Assembly (NCBI GenBank): GCA_028583415.1
Contig: CM053274.1
Location: 87,807,902 to 87,871,901, forward strand
Source: Protea cynaroides
Lineage: Eukaryota > Streptophyta > Magnoliopsida > Proteales > Proteaceae
DNA: 64,000 bases
Reading direction: 5' to 3'
The notes under the pieces are model-generated. The model was not told the origin of the DNA. It did no database searches and worked only from the letters and a program-made list of their open reading frames with translations. Positions 50,507-61,000 of the stretch are shown piece after piece. How positions within the stretch are numbered: the stretch's first letter is position 1; each line of letters opens with the position of its first letter. Both the position numbers and the translations under genes were made by a program.

Positions 50507-52833
50507 GATGATCATTGATTATCAAGGGAAGGATCTTTTATTTTTCTAATTGGTTTTCTTTCTTGCTTTATGTAATTTTATGTAATTAACCTTCATACTG
50601 GCCTCTTTTCTTTCTTTAGTAGCAAAAATAGAGATACTTTTTTTGCTTCATTCACTTATCATTCAGTCTTCTTAATTCCTATCTGTGTAATATCTCCTAA
50701 AATCTATGTGCTTAGAGACTGGAGAAATCTATGCCAGCATCCCCTACCCCAATTCTTATTACGTCCTATTCTCAAACCCCTCTTTTGAATCGGCCATGGA
50801 TGTCCTTAAATTTTCATTTTTGGCCATTTTCCCCCCTCCTTTAGTCAATAAAATAGCAGAAAATCAATGAAACTTACCTTTTTGTAGCAAGATATGTAAG
50901 ACCCTTGAAAAAAAAAATCAAAGATACTATGGAAATCTTTGCATCTTCTTCCCGATTCTATTTCTAGGGCTTCGGCTGATTCTGACCCGATACGAATCAG
51001 AATCAATGGAGGCCAGTCCCATGTCCATTTCCCCGTTTTTAAACCTTGCTTCACAGAGAAGGTTGTTTTTTGAAGTTATTTTGACTGTGATATAGTAAAC
51101 AAAGGTAAAATTCTTGGGAACCAAGGGATATGATCTCTCTCTCTGTCCCTCACACACCCGCCCAAGAAAAGTGTCAACGTAGTGGCTCTCTCTGATATGC
51201 CAGCAATGACTTCTGCGTAAAATGTTCAGTTAAATCTTCCTTCTCCATTGGTATTCTACTAAATGGATAGCTGAATTGCTTATTAATGTTCTCCCACCTT
51301 CACCACAGCAACTGCTCCATTCACTGTGTAAATCTTATGGAAACTGTTCCAGAAGCATCAAATTTTTAGGTAAAAACTACTAAGTTTGGAGCAGAGATGT
51401 CAAATGAAACCAACAGTTGTATAGCTTTAAGCGTCGGCCACAGCTGCGAAAATGATTAAAGAAGAAAACGCAATAACCTTCTTCAAGTATCATCCAGGAT
51501 CAAAGTATATGTTGAGTGAGGAGAACAAGATTGATGCATCAGACATGTAATAAGCAAGCCCAGCTACGGTGATTGTTAAAATTAAAATTCCAACCTATAG
51601 ACCAGGATTCAGGAAAAGCTAGGCTCATGCCTCTCTCCCCTGGCCCTGTGATACAGCAATAAAGCTTAACAGAAGCTTTCAGCAACAAATTTCTAGACAC
51701 CACTCTGTTTTTCCACTTTGCCTCACCTGCAAAATTACCGAAGTCGTTCCATAATAGCTACTCTGAGGTGTAAAAACTCAACTAGATGTCTAGAAGAAGG
51801 AGAAGCAACTTACTAGTAAAGCTCTGATAATCCAAAGAGAGAAGAATGAGAGAGAGAGAACTGTTGCAGCTCTGATTGCAAGTATCATACAGTACAAAAG
51901 CCAACCCCTTATGGCAAAGGTGGAGAAGTTGGCGGTGATGGTGATGGTGGGAATTCGGATTGAAAGCATGATGGGATTCAATACTGGCACCACACATGGT
52001 TTTGAAGCCTCGAAAGAAATTGGTGTCCAATTGTATCGATGAGGGAGCCCTTTGTAGACGAAGATTATCTCCTGTAATCCTATTCCTCCAGTTGGGATTC
52101 TCAGTTGTTGGATCACATCTGGGGGGACAAGACGACAGGAGAGGATTCAAGTCCGCCTTTTGTTCTCCTTCATCAGAATGGCTGAGAAATCTGGCACATT
52201 CATTAAATATTCAAAGAGCGCACTAATGATCCTCAGCTGTAGGAACACGGCTGGAGGGACAAGATGACAGGAGAGGATCCAAGTCCGCCTTTAGTTCTTC
52301 ATCAGAACAGCTGAGAAATCCAGCACATTCATTAAATATTCATAGAGTTATAACAGATGTCTGGAGCTGAAATGGTAGCACATTCATTGAATACTCACAT
52401 TTCTTCATGAGCATCTGCTTGGACTGAACCTATCAGCAGCAAGAGCTTCTCCCATCAATTTCCAACAATCAAAGAGCAAGAGTTCATGATACTTGTCCCT
52501 GTGCTTACTCAGAACTTGAGCAGACCATCAACAAAGTAACCATATTTTTGTGGTTTGGTTTGAGTCAAGCTGTATGAATCAACTCAAGCAAGCCAAAAAT
52601 GAAATTATCTATATTATCCTTAATTCCAGATTGCTCAATAGAGAAAAGAGGTTACAAAATCTGTTGTAACCAGTGCGGCTATAAACAGATTTACCCAAAA
52701 ACAAAAGCAAACGACCCTCAGTTGTCCAGCCGTCCATTGGATAGGTTGGAAATTGGGATGCATTGGCATGCATGCCAGCCATCAGCCCGTCCAACAGGAG
52801 ATGAGTCCGGTCCCAAATTTTTTCCATGTTTAT
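50507..52833. other. Intergenic region, no gene recognised
   Basis: Overlapping minus-strand frames at 51782-52150 lack any recognisable domain, and two overlapping frames there cannot both be real. A tandem duplication lies at about 52121-52350. Nothing else can be supported. Confidence 0.5.
52121..52350 (+). repeat. Tandem duplication, about 131-base period
   Basis: 'GGGACAAGA(C/T)GACAGGAGAGGAT' through 'CACATTCATTAAATATTCA' appears twice (from about 52123 and about 52254) with a few substitutions and small indels. Confidence 0.8.
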
Positions 52834-53230
52834 CACTACAAGAAAAGGGTTCAAGTGGGTGTGACATGTAAAATGTTTTACCGGCGGTTATTATTACCGC
52901 CGCTATATAACCAGTATTACCTTTTGAGTACAATAAAATGTTCGGAATTCATTTTAATGCTACTTTTTATCATGTTTCTAGGGAAGCCAATCATGTGGCT
53001 CATACCTTAGCTCGGAAGGAAGTGATGTCTTTGAGGATGCATCATTGATCGAATTTCCTTTCTTGGCTTCATAAACTTTGTTTTGATGATCGTTAGCTGT
53101 ATCCTCCTTTTCTTATCAATGAAGTTTTTCTTTTAACCAAAAAAAAAAAAAAACATAAATAGTGGCGGTAATAATACTGCAACTAATGGAATAGATTTAG
53201 TATTGGTATTATGATCGCTGGGAAAGGGAG
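52834..53230. mobile_element. CACTA (En/Spm-type) element remnant
   Basis: It begins CACTACAAGAAAA (52834-52846), the diagnostic CACTA terminus. A subterminal hairpin follows (GGCGGTTATTATTACCGCC, 52884-52902), and a related GGCGGTAATAATACTG occurs at 53164-53179 after an L1 insertion. The matching right terminus was not found nearby, so the element is truncated. Confidence 0.65.
52918..53153 (+). mobile_element. L1-type LINE 3' end with poly-A tail, nested in CACTA remnant
   Basis: It encodes REANHVAHTLARKEVMS, the RNase H tail motif of plant L1 elements, then an untranslated end ('TTATCAATGAAG') and a 15-base A-tract (53139-53153). It is a 5'-truncated insertion with an approximate left border. 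Confidence 0.68.
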
Positions 53231-53325
53231 CATTTGGGTCGGCCATTATTTTGGATCAGGTATCCATTACCGACTCCATTTTATTAATTTGTATATAAGA
53301 AACTTGTTTTTTCTATTAATTTTTT

Positions 53326-55322
53326 GGGTAAATTACATCTACCTCCCCTATTTTTTGTCCGAATTTCAACTTCATCCTAAATGTTTCAAAAAATTATGAA
53401 TACCTCCCCTACAATGACTATTAAAATTACAACTAAATGCATATCATTAGGTAAATTTTATTAGATGCTGATGGTTTATGGCCAAAAAATTTCTAATGAC
53501 CAAACTAACCCCATTACATCTACCTTTTCTGTGTTTTTCTCTCTCTCTGATTTCCTCTTTTGCAACTTCATTTTTTCTTGCTTTCTTCTCCTTTTTCTTT
53601 CGCGATTTCCTCCCTGTCTTGGAGCCGTCCACCCTGCTGAATCTCACCACCCTGCCTTCAATCTTGGGAAAATCAATGCAATCAATATGGGTATGGATTG
53701 ATCATAGTTCAGATTATTGGCGGAGTAGCCGAAATACGGGTATGGATTGATCATGAAGGATGATTTGGTATCTCGGGCGAATCGATGCACTTTGACTCCG
53801 CACACTCACCATATAGCATTTTCATCATCCCATGCTCTCAATTTGATTTTGGCATGATGTAAGTTGTGGGTTTGTCTTATTTCATCATCCTTTCAACCCC
53901 ACCTTCCCAAATAGCCACATGTACAAGAATTTCGGCATGGTGGAACTGGTGATCAAGCTATTGAAGTCATGGAAGAGATGGCATGTGAGGTATTGCCGCT
54001 TGCCTGTCTTTGGTGGATTGGGTTCTTCAAGTTTTTCAGATTGCTGAAGTTTGAAAACCGAATGGATAAGAGCTTCACGAAAATTGATGGTAGAGTTCCG
54101 GTCATTGAGGTAGATTTTGTTAGGTTTCCAACTCAAAAGTTAGAACTAGTAAGTTGAAGGACTCTCACACATATAAGGCATCCAATGTTCTACTTTCTAA
54201 GCAATGTGGGATTATTCCCAACACTCCTTCTCACGTGTTGCCCCTCTTCTAGGTGAACATACGTGGTATGTGGTCCCTCTTTTGAGTGATTGTACATAGG
54301 GAGTGAACCTAGAGCTTTGATACCATGTTAAATTTCCAACTCAAAAGTTCAAACTAAAAATTGGAGGGACTCTCACACATATAAGGCATCTAAGGTTTTA
54401 CTCTCTAAGCAATGTGGAACTATTCCCAACAGATTTCAACGGTTTATCATATGTGGCAGGTTTTCTGGGTTCCTGGAAAGTTCTGTGAGAGATGCAAACT
54501 CAACTATCTTCAAATTACATTTTTTTTTTTTGGGTGAATGTCTTTAAACTACTTCATTACCTTTCAGGATGATTAACGAAGGCCACTCATGCTCGCTCAA
54601 CATTTTTTTTCCGGTTAGCGTTAGAACCGGTGCTGAATTGGAGCTCCGCCAGGTGTAATAGCTCAGCGAGGTTGGAGGAGAGCATTGATGGTGAAGGAGG
54701 TAGTTCATAAGAGGTGGACCTTCTGAGGAGGTTGGGACTAGAACTCGAAGTGTGAAGTGGGTAGGAAGGGAAGGATTGGGGATTGACTTAAGGGGAATTG
54801 CCACTGTGCAAAGCTTTGGGAGGTGGAAGACGATGACGATGATGTCGACGTTCAGATTCTAGATGTGAATGGCGAGTTGGGGATTAAATGCCCTGCTTGG
54901 GACATTCGATCGTGTGGTCGACATCCTCCTTGTGATCATTCTTCGTGTGCCCTTCTTATGATGGTCATTGACCCTTTTCATATGGGGATTGAATTTCTTA
55001 CTATCGGCCTTCACTAACGAGAGACCTGATGTTCTTGGACTGAAAATTCAGGTGGACATCGGCTCATCGAGGGGACCAATTACCAATAGTAGTGTTCATG
55101 GCAGGATCGTCAAGATCGACGGCAGAAAGGGAGCTACTAGATCAGGGGCGTTTCTGTATCAGCCAATAGAACCTTCACGTAACTGGGTTGGGTTGAGGGG
55201 TGTAATTGTCTTTTGTAGGTTAAGTTTAACACCGTTAGAAAAAATGGGACAGTTGTAATTGTTGGAAACATTTGGGAGGAAGTTGTAATTTGGGCAATAG
55301 GACATAGCTGTGATTTGGGTAA
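53326..55322. mobile_element. Candidate Mutator-like element M1 (possible Pack-MULE)
   Basis: The left end GGGTAAATTACATCTACC (53326) continues to TTTCAACTTCATCCTAAATG. The inverted right end ACCCAAATCACAGCTATG (about 55320) continues to ATTACAACTTCCTCCCAAAT. This is a diverged terminal repeat of about 75 bases. No target duplication is clear. The interior has gene-like patches (frames at 53969-54117 and 54823-55017, the latter with an acidic EDDDDDVDVQ start and CPAWDIRSCGRHPPCDH) that I cannot assign; they may be captured fragments. A TRIM is nested at 54118-54431. Confidence 0.5.
54113..54436 (-). mobile_element. Complete TRIM retrotransposon with TSD GATTT
   Basis: A 314-base element (54118-54431) between exact duplications GATTT (54113-54117 and 54432-54436). 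Two 106-base LTRs (54118-54223 and 54326-54431) begin, on the minus strand, TGTTGGGAATA and end TTAACA or CTAACA. The minus-strand primer site TGGTATCAAAGCTC (54325-54312) directly follows the 5' LTR and fits initiator tRNA-Met with one mismatch. The internal region is only about 100 bases, with a polypurine run GAGAAGGAG at its end. It encodes nothing. Confidence 0.93.
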
Positions 55323-55331
55323 TAGGAAGTC

Positions 55332-57256
55332 GTAAATTATAGATATCTCCCCTCTAGTATGCCTTTAAATCAGTTGCATCCCAAACTATTCCAACAATTT
55401 CAAGGACACCCCCTCAAAAGCAAAAGAAATTCCAAATTCACCCAGTCCATTAGTGATTGTCCGTTAACTAACGTTAAATGTTTAAAGTTGAAATTTTAAT
55501 ACCCAAATTACCCTCATGCAAAATTAGAAGTCCATTTTATCACATGGATCAGGTGCACCCCAAATTATCTTCATTTTCCTACACTGTAAAAAAGAACCCA
55601 TTGGTGAATGTCACCCAGTCAAACATAACAAAGGAATCGAAGAAGGTAGGAGTTGAAGAAGAACCCATTGGAGAAGGTAGGAATCGAAGAAGAAATTGAT
55701 GAAGACAAAGGAATCGAAGAAGAAGAGTAGAAGAACACCTCTTCCACCATCGTTCGTTGGAGAAGTTGGAGTCGAAGAACACCTCTTCCGCCGTCGTTCG
55801 TTGGAGATTTGCTCTCAGGGTTAGTAATTAGTCTCGTCTCCCTCGAAATCTATTTCTATTTTAGTCCAACAAGAGAAACCGATTGAAATTAGGTTTAATC
55901 AAGTCAAGTCAGTTTTAAAATCATACCAAGTGTTAGTTATTTTGTCTAAAACAATCTTGTTTTGTAGCTGGTAGAAAAATTCTTGATTCAAGATAGTACA
56001 CACATCTCTAATGGAATAACCTAGCTTTGCTTCTTCCTCTTTTTCTGGTTCGATTTATCGAGGGTGAGGTCGACCTTTTTTCCATGTACCTTTTGTGGTG
56101 AAAAGCCGAAACTACTTTGTTTGTTTCTATTTTCTTCTTGTTTCTTCTATTTATCAAATTTAATGTCTGTCCAACATGTTTCAACTATTTTCATATGTTA
56201 CAGATCATTGGAATTATATGTTCAACTAATTTCTATCTTCTTCTTGTTTCTCTCATATTAATGAATAATGTAACAATCCAGATCCCTTATTAGGGAATAG
56301 AGAAAAGGATGAATTTTTCGCTGGAGTTCTTGATCTGACCCTTAGGGATATGTCCGCTGAGCCTCGTGGTGAAAATTTTGTTGGTTGCTGTAGCTTGCTG
56401 TGAAAACTCCTTCAGTAAAGAATCTCTGTGAACGAGATGTTTAAGTGAAACTAGGGTTTTGAAATAATGGTCAGACAGGTCAATTAACTATGGGTATTTT
56501 GGTCCATTTGGGGTAAAGCTTAACACCATCTAAGAATGGAGTACACTTGGGCCCGTTTGATAACACTCCAGCTCCCATGGAACTACTTCTGGTCTAGAGT
56601 CGTTTTCTACTTCTTCTCTAGAGTCAGGATTTTTAGAGTAGAATATTGTTTGATAACGCTGGTCCAAAATCAAAAGACTATGCTTCTAGAATGCTGTTTG
56701 ATGGTGGTGGCGGTGGGGGGGTGCTGGTAGTGGTGGTGGTGCTGATGGGTGGTGGCGGCGGTGGTGGTGGGTGGTGGCGGTGGTGGCAGTGGTGGTAGGT
56801 GGTGGGTGGGTGGTGGTGGTGGTGGCGGCAATGGTGGAAGGTGGTGGGTGGTGGTGGCGGCGGAGGCGGTGGTGGTAGCGGCGGAGGCGGTGGTGGTGGT
56901 GGTGGCGGCTGCGGATGGTGGGTGGTGGTGGGGATGGTGGCGGTGGAGGGGTGGTGGTGATGATGACAGTACTAGTGGTGGTGGTGATGGCAGTCAGTAG
57001 TGGTAATAGCTCCGGAACAAGAGAAGTAAGTTTTTTTAGCTCTAGTTTTTTAGCTCCCAGAGGTATTTTTGGAACGGTTCACTCCATGGAGTCAAAACTT
57101 GAATCGTGTTTATCAATCGCCATTCTACTCTGGATTAGTTCCGGAACTAAGAAGTAAGGAGCTGGAGTGTTATCAAACGGGCCCTTGAAATGGATGGAAA
57201 AGTTTGGGGTGCACGTGATTTAAAGGCATGCTAGAGGTGAGGGATCTATAATTTAC
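55332..57256. mobile_element. Mutator-like element M2, directly adjacent to M1
   Basis: 70-base terminal inverted repeats: left 55332-55401, right 57187-57256, about 85 percent alike. Shared blocks are GTAAATTATAGAT, CCTCTAG.ATGCCTTTAAA and TGCA.CCCAAAC. It starts about ten bases after the end of M1. The interior holds a GA/GAA-rich stretch with a 44-base tandem repeat (about 55725-55812) and, just inside the right terminus, the GGT-rich element. No transposase frame or target duplication was seen. Confidence 0.65.
56549..57184. mobile_element. GGT-rich foldback element, complete copy
   Basis: Perfect terminal repeats of 27 bases beginning GGGCCCGTTTGATAACACTC, at 56549 and inverted ending at 57184. 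Between sub-terminal sequences with partial inverted similarity lies about 300 bases of imperfect GGT/GGC repeats (56704-57005). The Gly/Val-rich frames there are repeat artefacts. The flanks (CTT left, TTG right) show no clear duplication, so the superfamily is undecided (PIF/Harbinger or hAT). Confidence 0.78.
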
Positions 57257-57576
57257 TCTCTCTTTTTTTTTTTTTTGGTTCTTAAAATGTTTGGATCGTT
57301 TTTTTATCGTACCGTTTTGTCTTGTGCCGTTTAAAACTGTACGGTCCCGTTTTGTGTTTTTTTGCTGTTCCGATTTATAATTATACACGACTGAGTTGAT
57401 TGATCTTCCGAGTTTTGTACACGTGTGCGTTCACTCATGATTATTTGGCGGTTTCTTTTGCCCTCGCTGCTTCGTTAGGTTTCACTCTCTGTGCGTCGCG
57501 TCGACCATTGCAGTTGGAGTTTCTCCCAGTGACAAAGGTTCAACTCGGAATCTGGCACTCTAGGAGCATCTCGTTA

Positions 57577-57989
57577 ATGACGAAGAGAAGCCGACAACAG
57601 CATCAACAGCCGTTGTATGCTGATGACTCATCTGTCTCTTCGAAGAAGCGATCACGAGCACCTAAGCAACACCAGATTGAAGACAAGGTCATATTTCCTC
57701 TGTGTGTATGTGTTTGTGTGTGTATTATGAGTCTCAATTGCTTTTTCTTCTCTATCAGATGATTTCGACCGGAATCAGCTCCAAAATTTTGAAAGAGGCC
57801 TTAATTCAGCAAAAGGAGATTCAAGATGAAGTTGAGGGACAAAACCCCAACTCTTCTTTCTTTGCGGTCACTGAAGAACCAAATGCTTCTGCTAACGGCG
57901 GTGAAGAAGAGGATATCGATGCCTTTGATGGTTTCTCTGAAAGTCTAAGCCTCTACGATGGCTATGCAGATGAAGTATGTATAATTCTT

Positions 57990-58022
<33 letters not shown>

Positions 58023-61000
58023 GTGTGTCTCTAATTAGGTTTTACAGTCTGTTTTGAATTTCTTTTTTGTTTGCTTAAATTATATAGGAGGAGATTGATG
58101 AGGAGGAGGAGAAAGTTTTGGAAGCTTTCATGTCAAAGAACAATGGCCCACAACAGACGTTGGCGGACCTCATTCTCAATAAAATTAAAGAAAAAGATGC
58201 AGAGGTTTCTTCAGGTAAGTTAGTTTTGCTTTTATTTATTAATATGTTTGTGTTGCTTACGAAGTGTAACTTCGTGTGAATTTTGGTGCTTGTTTTTTCA
58301 CCTTATTGCTCCAGATGTTCTACATTAAGTGACAGGGAATTATGAATGAATACTGGATGTTCTTTTGTGTCAAGTAGCAAATTTCATTGTGGTTCAGATT
58401 GAGAATATTGGTCTTATGTCCACACATAATGTTTCTTTTACCACCTTTTTTGCTGTCAGTAGAAATTGTGGGATTCCATCGGATGAAAATTCTGCGAGAG
58501 CAATGGCTTTGCAAGTAAATGCTAGTATTAGGGGCAGAATGAATTGAAAGGTTTGGCTATAAAAAAATTTGTTCTTGGGAGGTCTAATCACAAAAGGAAT
58601 AGCTTTCTTCTGGGGTAGAAACAATTCTACAAAATCAAAATAAATTTGAAAGCTTGGTATGAGAAATCAGAGAAAACCAAAAGAGCTTTCATGGGGTAGT
58701 ATACTTTCTGGGTTTAGAAGGTTATATGGAGTTGAGCTATGATGTTATGTACAGGGGAGTGATTGTGGACAAAATCTCTGCTAGCTTGGTATTAGAAATC
58801 AGAGAAAAACCAAAAGAGCTTTCATGGGGTAGTATACTTTCTGGGTTTAGAAGGTTATATGGAGTTGAGCTATGATGTTATGTAAAGGGGAGTGATTGTG
58901 GACAAAATCTGTTCTTTGGTGTGGGGAAAGGTATTGTGAGTTTATATGTCAATGACTGAATGATTACTTCACAAACAGGTGTTGTAAAGCTGGGAATACA
59001 ATGTAGAATCAAGCTTTGGGATGAATTTTACAGGTTGGACAAACATGTTTTAAAATATTTCTCCTTCTGGTACAGTAAGCCATCGAATTGAGCCCATGAT
59101 TGGATAAATCTTTGTAAGCAAATTTTCTGGCTTCCAGAAGCAATAACAATTTTTTGTCTTTTCTTTGTATAAGAAGTTATTAATTTTTTTTGTAACCAAA
59201 TGCTTGCTGCCAAATTCAATCCAATCACCCTGAAGTCTTATTTATATAGTCTTTGTCTCAGGAGCTTTTATATATTATTAGAGATTGTTCAATGGTGTAA
59301 GGTGTTACAATTGTGAATTGTCTTTGGTTTGTTTATGTGAGCCCATGTGCCCCTCTTGTTTCTGAACTTCTGTACTGATAAGTTTTTTTTATATTTTTTA
59401 TTATTGTTTACAGAAGCACAAGCCCTTCCTAAACTGGATCAGACCATCATAGATTTGTACAAGGGGTACTACACTCACCTTGGCCTTATTATCATTATTT
59501 TTTGTGCTTCCTTTTTTTTTTTTGAATCTTTTTTCATTTGGACCAGATTTCCTGTTGTTTCTTATCACAATGTTGCTAACATAACTTGCAGTGTTGGGAA
59601 ACTGCTTAGTAGATACACAACTGGTAAAGTACCAAAGGCATTTAAACACATCCCCTCAATGGAGCTTTGGGAGGATGTACTATACTTGACAGAACCTGAG
59701 AATTGGTCTCCAAATGCCGTGTATCAAGCGACAAGAATCTTCTCTTCCAATTTGGGTGTGAGGAAGGCCCAGCGCTTCTACAAGCTTGTCTTGTTCCCAA
59801 GGATTAGAGATGATATACGGAAGAATAAGAAGCTCCATTTTGCTTTATTTCAAGCTTTGAAGAAGTCACTTTACAAGCCAGCGGCCTTCTTCAAGGGTAT
59901 TTTGTTTCCATTGTGTGAGGTATGTCAAAAACTTGTTACTAAGCTCAATATGGTTCACTACTGTTCAAACTTGTTACCAAGTTCAATACGGTTCACTACT
60001 GTTCTTTTTTACTCTTGATTTAACTGTCTTTATTGCTGTCCTGTTTATTTTTATTCTCCTTAGCATCAATAAATATTTGATATCATCTTTAAGCCTTTTC
60101 TTATTTTGTCTTGAGCTCATTGCATGAGAAGTAGGAGTTGATCTTGCATCTGAGATGAATTTTAAATTTGACCCAGATATCTTGGTTTTGCTTTTGGGAT
60201 TGAAAAACGAAAAAGATGTAAAGAATTTACTGAGTGAACAACAATATTTGGATTGACATTATTTGAAATGATAGACTTGCAATTTCTTTTGCTTGTGCGT
60301 ATTGTTTAGTTTAATCATTTTGAGAATGCTGTTTGTTGCATACTACATTGAAAAGATGTTTTTATTGTCCTTTATTCTTTTCAATCCTTTTTTTTTTTTT
60401 TTTTCATTCTCCCTGCTTAATCATAACTTAATGATCAATCCTTGTTCTTTGTCTTTATTGTACTCAGTAGCTCTATTTCCCTTACGGTTATTTTGATAAT
60501 GTTTTTCCCTCTTATTGTTCTATAGCAATATTTTGTAGACTTCATATAGCCATGAAGTTTGTTATTCACTTCACTACTAATATTTGGAAACCCAATTAAT
60601 TGAGTCATTGTCTTTTGTTCTTCTTCTCTTCTTTAAAGGCTTAAATCTGGTTTCTTCGGGTACTAAGAATTATATGATGATGTACAGTCAGGAACTTGTA
60701 CTCTAAGGGAAGCCGTCATTATTGGAAGCATTATTCAAAACGTTTCTATTCCACCACTTCATTCAAGGTAATGCCTCTTATCTGGGTGGGCTTCACCCGT
60801 ATGATTCTTAGAAGGAATTATATGTTTAGCTAATGGAATAAGCTTTGTACAACCATTTGGGATCAGCTACATGCATTTCTGCTTTCCTTTATCTGCAGTT
60901 TATGGGGTATTGTCATCGTCATTGTCACAATCTCCATCAGTACCATGAACATCATCACTATTTGTGCCTTTTTGCAGTAATTTGGTTGCATTGCACATTC

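Noticed and set aside
51782..52150. Minus-strand frames of 122 and 108 residues
   Set aside because: Two overlapping frames on the same strand, with no domain, poly-Leu/His stretches and no splice context. Coding is not supported.
56749..57157. Gly/Val-rich frames resembling a glycine-rich protein
   Set aside because: They are direct products of the imperfect GGT repeat inside a transposon with 27-base terminal repeats.
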